From Bacillota bacterium (GTDB lineage Bacteria > Bacillota > Clostridia > Lachnospirales > Lachnospiraceae): a stretch of DNA of 19,643 nucleotides. The first letter of the stretch is position 1. The number at the start of each line of letters is the position of its first letter. The notes beneath the pieces are model-generated. The model was not told where the DNA came from, ran no database searches, and saw only the letters and a program-made list of their open reading frames with translations. The position numbers were made by a program, and so were the translations under genes. Positions 8,342 to 14,760 of this stretch are shown piece after piece. The stretch spans positions 1-19,643 of the forward strand of contig JAEZJW010000161.1 of the NCBI GenBank assembly GCA_023415595.1. Direction: 5' to 3'.

Positions 8342-8398
8342 ATAAATATTAATAACATGATAATGCTTAGTAATGATAAATATTAATAACATGATAAT
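8342..8398. repeat. Pair of 23-base direct repeats, AT-rich
   Basis: The 23-base sequence starting ATAAATATTAATAAC is present exactly twice, at 8342-8364 and 8376-8398 (period 34, spacer of 11 bases). It begins 8 bases beyond the palindrome. The unit is itself partly symmetrical around AATATT. It could be an operator pair for a regulator or a local duplication. Confidence 0.6.
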
Positions 8399-8418
8399 TA
8401 AATTAGTAGCAAATACAA
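8391..8418 (-). promoter_or_regulatory. Possible priA promoter
   Basis: On the minus strand TTGTAT (8413-8418), a 16-base spacer and TATCAT (8391-8396) give a weak sigma-A-like match. The -10 lies inside one copy of the direct repeat. If real, the priA leader would be about 350 bases and would carry both the repeat and the whole palindrome. Confidence 0.25.
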
Positions 8419-8634
8419 TTATGATATAAGTAGGGGGATATAATTCATTAATATTATCCTAGCTCTGCATGTCGTAACCCAGGTACAGATTAAATCATAT
8501 CTTACCAAATATATATTAATCTTCGATAAGGATATCAGATAATCTCTATCCAGGAAGCCATTTACATGTCTGGTTATATGAATTTGATGAGACATGGGGA
8601 TGGTATTTTTACATTTTGAAGATTATGGATAGCT
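8399..8634. other. AT-rich intergenic region downstream of murE
   Basis: I see no supported gene here on either strand, and no convincing murE terminator. There is a small symmetrical element around GATAAGGATATC (about 8525-8536), without a T-run. Most of the stretch is AT-rich without long open frames. Confidence 0.5.
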
Positions 8635-10098
8635 CTACTTTTGTAGTTCTGCCAAGACATCCCGTATTAACTCCCTATCATCCATATGATGCTTGACACC
8701 CTTGATTTCCTGGTAGTCTTCGTGGCCCTTCCCCGCGATTACGATGACATCCCCATCCTCGGCATGCTCGATGCAGTAGCGGATGGCTTCTTTCCGGTCA
8801 AGGATATCCACATGTTTTCCGGGTCCTCTCTTTACTCCCACGAGAATATCATTGAGGATATCTTGAGGTTCCTCAAAACGGGGATTATCCGAGGTTACAA
8901 CAGTCAGATCCGCCATATTGGAGGAGATTTCCCCCATTTCAAACCGGCGGTCTCTGGAACGGTTACCACCACAACCGAACATGCAGACCAGCCGCTTCGG
9001 TTTGTATTCCTTCAGAGTTGACAGAAGGCTCTTTAGGCTCATGGCATTATGTGCATAATCAATCATTACGGTATAGCGGTCGGAGACGGGCACCAGTTCC
9101 ACCCTACCCTTCACCCTGACCTTCTGAAGAGCATTCAGGATCCGGTCGGGAGTTACATTAAAATGTCTGCAAAGGGCAATTGCACAAAGTGAGTTATAAA
9201 CACTGAATTTACCGGGAATATCAACCTCTACATCCATCTCCATCAGGCCGCTTACATGATAGGATACTCCCAGTGCTCCTGCTTTCTGTAACAGCTGGAC
9301 CTTAGTCGCACGGATATCCGCATTTTCCGAGAAGCCGAAGGTCTCTATGGTGCAGGTATGGCCTTTTATTATTTCTTCTGCATGGGTGTCGTCAATATTG
9401 ATCAATCCTGCCTTGCACTGCTTGAACAGCTTGCTTTTGCAGTTTAAATAATCGTCAAAATCCTTATGTTCATTTCCACCAATATGATCAGGTTCTATAT
9501 TTGTAAAGATCCCATAATCAAACGTAAACCCATCCATCCGGTGCAGCATGAGTCCCTGGGAGGATGCCTCCATAACCACGCAGCTGCAGCCTGCCTCAAC
9601 CATTTTGGCAAAGGACTGCTGAATGATATAGGATTCGGGAGTTGTATTATTCGCAGGTATCACTTCCTCCCCGATGATGGTTTCAATCGTACCGATCAGT
9701 CCGGTTTTTATTCCTGTATGCTCCAAAATGGACTGGATCATATAGGTGGTAGTGGTTTTTCCCTTCGTCCCTGTGATACCGATCGTCGTAAGCTTCTCAG
9801 CAGGATGGCCGAAATAGGCTGCTGCCATATTTGCCAGGGCAACTCTCGTATCAGCGACTCTGACCACAGTTACATTCTCAGGATTGAGGACTTCCTTCTC
9901 TGTTATGATGGCGGCTGCCCCTTTTGCTGCAACCTCTCCGATATAATCATGCCCATCGGAAACTGCTCCGGTGATGCACACGAATACACAACCCTTGGAT
10001 GCCTTTCTGGAATCATACACCAAATCTGTGACAGAAATATGAATATCTCCCTGTATGCAGTTATATTCTATCCGTTCTAACAAATAATCCAGCTTCAA
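8635..10098 (-). CDS. murE: UDP-N-acetylmuramoyl-L-alanyl-D-glutamate--2,6-diaminopimelate ligase
   Basis: MurE adds the third amino acid to the cytoplasmic peptidoglycan precursor. The N-terminal UDP-binding domain has DSRK (about residues 29-32). The ATP-binding loop is GTKGKTTTT (about 110-118). The central domain has TNIEPDHIG. The C-terminal domain carries TSDNPRFEEP (DNPR at about 404-407), the motif associated with meso-diaminopimelate rather than lysine, and GKGHEDYQ. So the cell wall is inferred to be of the DAP type. The start is TTG at 10098 because AAAGGAGG lies 8 bases upstream and MKLDYLLERIEY results; an in-frame TTG at 10104 is too close to the ribosome site. Length is about 487 residues, normal. 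The gene is not next to other mur genes here and has its own promoter and a folded leader. Confidence 0.95.
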   Translation of the reverse strand: MKLDYLLERIEYNCIQGDIHISVTDLVYDSRKASKGCVFVCITGAVSDGHDYIGEVAAKGAAAIITEKEVLNPENVTVVRVADTRVALANMAAAYFGHPAEKLTTIGITGTKGKTTTTYMIQSILEHTGIKTGLIGTIETIIGEEVIPANNTTPESYIIQQSFAKMVEAGCSCVVMEASSQGLMLHRMDGFTFDYGIFTNIEPDHIGGNEHKDFDDYLNCKSKLFKQCKAGLINIDDTHAEEIIKGHTCTIETFGFSENADIRATKVQLLQKAGALGVSYHVSGLMEMDVEVDIPGKFSVYNSLCAIALCRHFNVTPDRILNALQKVRVKGRVELVPVSDRYTVMIDYAHNAMSLKSLLSTLKEYKPKRLVCMFGCGGNRSRDRRFEMGEISSNMADLTVVTSDNPRFEEPQDILNDILVGVKRGPGKHVDILDRKEAIRYCIEHAEDGDVIVIAGKGHEDYQEIKGVKHHMDDRELIRDVLAELQK

Positions 10099-10175
10099 AA
10101 CCAAATCCTCCTTTAAGATGAATCGATTACTATATTATATTTTATGTAAAATATCCTATGAATTATTGATGTTGT

Positions 10176-10214
10176 GAGGTTTCAGCAATACCGCAGGAAT
10201 GCGGATTCAACCCC
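10176..10214 (-). promoter_or_regulatory. Structured leader hairpin of murE
   Basis: In the predicted murE leader GGGGTT (10214-10209) pairs with AACCTC (10181-10176), enclosing a perfect CCGCA-TTCC-TGCGG hairpin. It lies between the predicted promoter and the TTG start and has no T-run, so it is not a simple terminator. I do not recognise it as a known riboswitch. Confidence 0.4.
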
Positions 10215-10239
10215 ATTATGATATCTTTTCCTATCTATC

Positions 10240-10267
10240 ATTATAGGTTAATTTTTATTTTTGTAAA
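10240..10267 (-). promoter_or_regulatory. Sigma-A promoter for murE
   Basis: On the minus strand TTTACA (10262-10267), a 16-base spacer and a perfect TATAAT (10240-10245) form a good housekeeping promoter. It is placed in an AT-rich stretch about 140 bases before the murE TTG. It lies downstream of the phzF terminator, as expected for a separate unit. The rest of the 10105-10459 gap contains the leader hairpin and that terminator; no gene is seen in it. Confidence 0.7.
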
Positions 10268-10323
10268 GAAAAAGATAGTTCAGGCATCGCAGCCATAGCC
10301 GGTCTGTATCGTCCAAACAGGCT

Positions 10324-10379
10324 AAAAATAGTCTGCTCCTTGGCTAAGTTAAGCCGTTTGAAGCAGACTATCTATTTTT
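10324..10379. terminator. Strong, probably bidirectional intrinsic terminator after phzF-like gene
   Basis: ATAGTCTGCT (10328-10337) pairs perfectly with AGCAGACTAT (10362-10371). The interior has a second short stem, GGCT/AGCC. Runs of A on the low side and T on the high side give a U-run after the hairpin in both directions. It lies about 80 bases beyond the stop of the phzF-like gene and most likely ends the DUF434-phzF transcript. Confidence 0.8.
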
Positions 10380-10459
10380 AACATTAGGATATACATTTAC
10401 CGGGTTCTGAAGCTCTATTCTAAATGAGCCAGTAAGTAGGTTGACAGTAAAACACGATT

Positions 10460-11236
10460 CTATAGAAGGATCTCCCCAATCAGATGAGTCACAGCATAAC
10501 CAGCAATCCGTACCCGTTCCCCACAATCCTGGCAGTATAGAGTGCCGCCTCTGTGTGATAGCTGTCTCGCAACCATCTCCTGCTTACCAAGCCGTTCGCT
10601 CCAGAAGGGAATCAGAGTTGTATGGGAGGAGCCGGTCACAGGATCTTCATTAATTCCTGCCCCGGGAACAAAAAATCTTGAGACAAAATCACATTCTTTT
10701 CCCTTAGCAGTAACAATAAAACCAAAGGCTTCCTTAATTGTCTTCAGCTTCTCAAAATCAGGTTCCATTTCTCTGACCGTCTGTTCATCCTGCACGAGTG
10801 CCAGCAGGTCCCTGGCCATATGGGTTTCCAAGACTTTAATTCCCAAGGCTTCCTCCAGAAGCTCAGGCTTCACACAGGGCACCGGACCTCTTGAAGGAAA
10901 ATCCAAGGTATAGCAGCCCTTCTCCTTCGTTACGGTCAATATGCCGCTCCTGGTATGAAATTTAAGCTGCGAAGCCTTCCCGTCCACATAATTCATGATA
11001 ACATGAGCACTTGCCAGTGTCCCATGTCCGCACAGGTCAATCTCTACCTCGGGGGTAAACCATCTGAGTTCATAGAAGCCATCCTTCGGTATAAGAAAGG
11101 ATGTCTCCGCCAGATTATTCTCATAGGCGATGCTCTGCATTACTTGGTCCGGGGCATATTCCTCAAGAAGGCAGACTCCGGCCGGATTCCCATGGTAATG
11201 CTCCTTCGTAAATGCATCTACAACATAATATTTCAT
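10460..11236 (-). CDS. PhzF family isomerase/epimerase-like protein
   Basis: This 258-residue protein belongs to the PhzF family, with the diaminopimelate-epimerase-like fold in two halves. The N-terminus MKYYVVDAFTKEHYHGNPAGVC is typical (NPAGVC motif). The catalytic glutamate is in NLAETSFL (Glu44), and WFTPEVEIDLCGHGTLASAH and GAGINEDPVTGSSH are strongly conserved. Family members isomerise small-molecule acids, such as trans-2,3-dihydro-3-hydroxyanthranilate in phenazine synthesis. No phenazine genes are visible here, so the substrate is unknown. ATG 11236 is preceded by GGGGAGG 7 bases upstream, within the last codons of the DUF434 gene. Only 3 bases separate the stop and start codons, so translation is probably coupled. 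The product is slightly shorter than some homologues but both halves are complete. Confidence 0.9.
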   Translation of the reverse strand: MKYYVVDAFTKEHYHGNPAGVCLLEEYAPDQVMQSIAYENNLAETSFLIPKDGFYELRWFTPEVEIDLCGHGTLASAHVIMNYVDGKASQLKFHTRSGILTVTKEKGCYTLDFPSRGPVPCVKPELLEEALGIKVLETHMARDLLALVQDEQTVREMEPDFEKLKTIKEAFGFIVTAKGKECDFVSRFFVPGAGINEDPVTGSSHTTLIPFWSERLGKQEMVARQLSHRGGTLYCQDCGERVRIAGYAVTHLIGEILL

Positions 11237-11239
11237 AGC

Positions 11240-11962
11240 TTAACCTCCCCTTAACTGGCCCAAATCAACATATCCTGCCTCCGGCAGCTTCTCGTGAATA
11301 ATATCTGCTGCAAGATTAAGATAGCTGCCGCAATGATTTAAGATGATAGCATCACTGGTTACTACATTCTTTAACCCTTTAAGCAGTGCATCCACATTCC
11401 CGGCGAGTTCGACAGAAACCTCAAATGGATATGGCTCCAGCAGCTCATAAATCCTGGATTTCAACCTGCCCGTTTTGGAAACATGAGCATCTAAATAGAA
11501 GGTATCCCTGCCCACTCCCAACCCGGTCAGCTTCTCCCCGATCAGTTCGATCGCCCGATCCGTCTTATCGATCAGCCGATAAGTGCCCCTGAGTCCTGCC
11601 AGGTCACGGATGGTCCGGTCCATACAGCGAATCAGAGTAGAGCCTGACAGGGCAACCTCCAAGGTTATGATCAGGTTCAGTCCATCGATGAAGACCTCCT
11701 GACCTTTGACCCCATCCTCCTTAAGCTTATTCAACCGCATCTCCACAGCATCCCGTTCCGCTGTCGCCCGTACGATGGCAAGCCTCTGGCGCTCACTTAG
11801 CATATAATGGTTTCCGACAAAGTTGGAGGCACTCTTAATCGGATAGCCTCGTTCCAACAAATATAGGACCTCCTGCTGTGCTCTGCGCAACAGGAGCAGC
11901 TTATCAGGAGCGAACTGTTCCCGGTCCGTATCGATATAACCCCGTCTGACTTCACTGGACAT
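11240..11962 (-). CDS. DUF434/DUF5616 domain protein of unknown function
   Basis: This is a 240-residue protein I recognise by pattern as the DUF434 type. The N-terminal part (about residues 1-70) has RRGYIDTD, LLERGYPIKSASNFVGNHY and LSERQRLAIVRA. The second part (about 80-235), with GQEVFIDGLNLIITLEVALSG and DAIILNHCGSY, resembles the associated DUF5616 domain. Acidic positions such as FIDGLN and TSDAIIL recall a PIN/NYN-like nuclease layout, but this is only an impression. There is no signal peptide or membrane segment, so it is probably cytoplasmic. ATG 11962 has GTGGAGG 6 bases upstream. It is the first gene of a two-gene unit with the PhzF-like gene. The family has no biochemical function that I know of. 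Confidence 0.75.
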   Translation of the reverse strand: MSSEVRRGYIDTDREQFAPDKLLLLRRAQQEVLYLLERGYPIKSASNFVGNHYMLSERQRLAIVRATAERDAVEMRLNKLKEDGVKGQEVFIDGLNLIITLEVALSGSTLIRCMDRTIRDLAGLRGTYRLIDKTDRAIELIGEKLTGLGVGRDTFYLDAHVSKTGRLKSRIYELLEPYPFEVSVELAGNVDALLKGLKNVVTSDAIILNHCGSYLNLAADIIHEKLPEAGYVDLGQLRGG

Positions 11963-12174
11963 ATCATGCCTCCACTTATGATTTCATCCTTCCTGCCGTC
12001 ATAAAAATCCAATTGTTTATTAAGTACCCTCGCTATAATTATTACAATTGAAGCAATACAATATGCTGCTATTTCCTATTCTTCTTATTTCTTTGTTCTG
12101 CTGCAATCTTATCCCGCTCCAATATTGCTGTTATTCTTTTCATTTTAAGTTGTATTCTTTCTTATAATCATTTA

Positions 12175-14565
12175 TTACTCCGCCATATAGGTCTTGAGCA
12201 GAGCCAACATCTCTGTATCTGCCCATCGTTTTTCTCCAACCTTCTCATATTTCGCAGAGACGCGTTTATCGCTTTCCGCTACCGCCAGAAAGCTGAAGTT
12301 TCGGCTCCAGAGACACCACCCAAAACTGCATTCCTCGAAGGCGGAGAGCATCTGATCCAGTGTCACCATCGTAAGCTTGTGGTCATTGTTGGCCTCAATA
12401 CCAAACTCCTGAACCATCACCTGAATGCCGGTCTCATCAGAAAAGGCCTTGATATCTCTCAACAGTTCTGAATAAGGGTTATCATTCTTTGGCACCAACG
12501 TAGCGGGATTCTCCGCGCTAACCTCACCGTCCGCTACAGTAAGCCTCGGGGAGGACTCGTTGGCGATGGTGTCATTCCTCCACAGTAATATCCCACTATC
12601 TTCCTCCATAATGGAAATACCCTGCACCATCATCCATGCGCTACCCTCCGCAGGATAGATTTCCAGTTCAGAAGCGGCTTTTGGCAGGGTAACGGTGAAA
12701 GCAGTATCCTTGTACGAACGGCATTCGCCACTGGTCCCTTCCTCATTTATACCGATACAGCCGCCCTTCCCGACCTGTTCTCCCCCAAGAGCAAGGGAGC
12801 CTATGATGGCTCCATCAGCTGCCAGGACAGCCTTGCCTTTGGCATGAAACATGTTAATGTAGACTGTGATCTTTGTTCCGGTCCTGAAGTTCCCATTGAT
12901 TGTGAGTGGCCCGTTGTTATTGTGAATGAAGCCGTTAATAAAATAAACGTTCCAATCGACAGTGCCTGTCTCAGTTGTGTATTTGCTAAGGTAATTAATG
13001 TTGTTGTCATACAAATGCACGGACTGTGCAACGCCAGAGTCCACAAGACCATCAACCGGGTGGCGCGTACCGTTCATCATATCCGCAAAGATGAGCCTGT
13101 CGGGTGTATATTTACGGATAGCCTCGATAGCCTTAAGCATAACGGCACTGTAGGCCTCCTCTGTGAGATTATCATCATGAGGCTCGTTTAATAGGTTGAA
13201 GCTCAGGACGTTATTCGGAATGTCCGCGTATCGTTCGGCCAAATAAGCCCAACACTTAACAAACTTCTTCTGCTGCTCAGTGTTTTTAAACATCGTGTCG
13301 TTGCTATCCACAGCATCAGTGGTGTAGCCGTCCACGTTATGGAAATCTAAGCAAATATGCACTCCGTACTTGGCACCCCACGAGATGAGATCATCGATAT
13401 CCTTAAGGTTCGCCTCGTTCACCTCGCTCGGGTCTCCGTGCTTAAACAGCAGTCGCACATCCAAGGGTACCCGTAGGAAGGTAAATCCCTGCTCCGAATA
13501 ATACCTCACGTCGGACTCCCAATACATCGTTCCTACGCCACCGTCGTCATTCCAACTTGCGCTCTTGTTATCCATGGTACAGCCGCTCCACTTAGGGATA
13601 GCTTCGCAGGAGGCCGCCGGCATATCGTTTGCCAACTTTATCGTGGCCTTAGATATCGTACAGGGCTTCACCTTAGAAGCCGGGACGAACACCTCGTAAC
13701 GCACCGCTTCATAGAGTCGTACAACCGATAGAATCGCTTCCTGCCGTGTAAACACGTCGGCCACCCGCATGGAGTTCTTTGCCTGATCAAAATCAAAGAT
13801 GCGGTTACCGCTTACGCGCGAAGCCTTACCGATGCAGTAGTTATATCCTGCCCACATATAATTGAAATCCTTCCATGTCTTTCCACCTACGGTTTTTTCC
13901 CATTTCGGAAACAGCGGATAATTCCAGGAGATGTCCTTCATGTCGGATTCGTTGTTGCTTTCATTAATCTCATTCCGGAGCTGCCAGTAGTTATTTTCAA
14001 AGGTTTCCTGTAAGCCTAGGGTATGGACAGCATAAAAGACAGACAGCATACCGTCCTCACGATGCATTACCTCCTTTGATTTCGCCGCTTTCGATATGAT
14101 AGAATTCCACTCGGGTAATTGACTATTATCACAGGTTTTTATCAGATTGGTGAGCATCTGACTATACTGTGCAAAGGTAATTGCTTTACTATAATCGCCT
14201 TGAAGCTCCTTCAGCACTAGGCCGTAAGAGATGGCGCGCTGCACCTCATTACTCACAGGTAAAACCTTCAGCGTCAGTGTAACCTGCTTCTTATAACCTT
14301 TTACCGAACCATTATACACAAAGGTCCCAGGTTTTGACGTAACCACGGTTATTGGTTTCCACGTAACAGCAACCTTCTGAGTGGTTTTATTACTCATAAT
14401 TGCATCAACCGTTTTAGGTAGGGAGTAATTTTGATTTACGTAAACAGCCGCGCTTAAATCTTTAATTGAAGTAATTCTTGTGGCGGCAAACGCATTACTT
14501 GGTAAAGATGCGAATAGAAGGGAAATAATCAAGAATAGAGGTAATACTATCTTACGTTTTTTCAT
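12175..14565 (-). CDS. Secreted GH5-family glycoside hydrolase with Ig-like, SLH-like and inserted beta domains
   Basis: This 796-residue exported enzyme has a signal peptide (1-28, cleavage after AFA). A bacterial Ig-like (Big_4-type) domain follows (about 30-103, with VAVTWKP and SKPGTFVYNGSVKGY). A helical region (104-290) has degenerate S-layer-homology features: AISYGLVLKELQGDYSKAIT, HREDGMLSV, VFTRQEAILSVVRLYEA. The GH5-like barrel runs from about 315 to 790. It has the Arg in FLRVPLD (365), DFHN (407-410), acid/base Glu461 in LLNEPHD, VHLYD (516-520), nucleophile Glu720 in VQEFGIE and Trp753. GH5 enzymes cleave beta-glucans, mannans or related polysaccharides; the substrate here is unknown. 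About 150-180 residues, mostly strand-like, are inserted between the sixth and seventh barrel strands (about 525-700). The mature protein has eleven cysteines. ATG 14565 has AGGAGG 6 bases upstream. It sits alone between comEC and the DUF434 pair, as if inserted into housekeeping genes. Confidence 0.88.
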   Translation of the reverse strand: MKKRKIVLPLFLIISLLFASLPSNAFAATRITSIKDLSAAVYVNQNYSLPKTVDAIMSNKTTQKVAVTWKPITVVTSKPGTFVYNGSVKGYKKQVTLTLKVLPVSNEVQRAISYGLVLKELQGDYSKAITFAQYSQMLTNLIKTCDNSQLPEWNSIISKAAKSKEVMHREDGMLSVFYAVHTLGLQETFENNYWQLRNEINESNNESDMKDISWNYPLFPKWEKTVGGKTWKDFNYMWAGYNYCIGKASRVSGNRIFDFDQAKNSMRVADVFTRQEAILSVVRLYEAVRYEVFVPASKVKPCTISKATIKLANDMPAASCEAIPKWSGCTMDNKSASWNDDGGVGTMYWESDVRYYSEQGFTFLRVPLDVRLLFKHGDPSEVNEANLKDIDDLISWGAKYGVHICLDFHNVDGYTTDAVDSNDTMFKNTEQQKKFVKCWAYLAERYADIPNNVLSFNLLNEPHDDNLTEEAYSAVMLKAIEAIRKYTPDRLIFADMMNGTRHPVDGLVDSGVAQSVHLYDNNINYLSKYTTETGTVDWNVYFINGFIHNNNGPLTINGNFRTGTKITVYINMFHAKGKAVLAADGAIIGSLALGGEQVGKGGCIGINEEGTSGECRSYKDTAFTVTLPKAASELEIYPAEGSAWMMVQGISIMEEDSGILLWRNDTIANESSPRLTVADGEVSAENPATLVPKNDNPYSELLRDIKAFSDETGIQVMVQEFGIEANNDHKLTMVTLDQMLSAFEECSFGWCLWSRNFSFLAVAESDKRVSAKYEKVGEKRWADTEMLALLKTYMAE

Positions 14566-14610
14566 ATGAGACCTCCTACGGGGACGGGGTTGCCGTCACA
14601 TTTATATTAA

Positions 14611-14639
14611 TTGTAAATCCCCTTACTAATTCCTGTCAA
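14611..14639 (-). promoter_or_regulatory. Putative promoter of the GH5 gene
   Basis: A perfect -35 TTGACA (minus strand, 14634-14639) is followed after 17 bases by a poor -10, TTACAA (14611-14616), about 45 bases before the start codon. The combination of a consensus -35 and a poor -10 could mean that an activator is needed. Confidence 0.4.
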
Positions 14640-14760
14640 TCTCTCAATTTGCCAAATCGCTAAACCATAAATTCAAATAAAAATATGGTAAATGCTATCA
14701 TAAAGTTTAGCCTGGAGGAATTTCTATGATAAATACTTCTATATAGGCAATATCTGATAT

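Noticed and set aside
8342..8398. CRISPR-like array
   Set aside because: Only two AT-rich copies with an 11-base spacer and no cas genes nearby.
9466..10080. Long plus-strand open frame opposite murE (204 codons)
   Set aside because: It is fully antisense to a conserved MurE sequence, has no ribosome site of note, and its translation has no recognisable family pattern. The 203-codon frame at 18334-18945 opposite the kinase is rejected for the same reason.
12031..12058. Promoter for the DUF434-phzF pair
   Set aside because: TTGTAT with a 17-base spacer and TTATAG on the minus strand is too weak to list as a feature, although a promoter is expected in this gap.
14726..14746. Tiny plus-strand frame MINTSI with GGAGGA upstream
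   Set aside because: Six codons with no support from a promoter or context; the GGAGGA is probably chance. The nearby TATCATA/TATGATA inverted repeat is only 7 bases and lacks a clean T-run, so it is not called as the comEC terminator.
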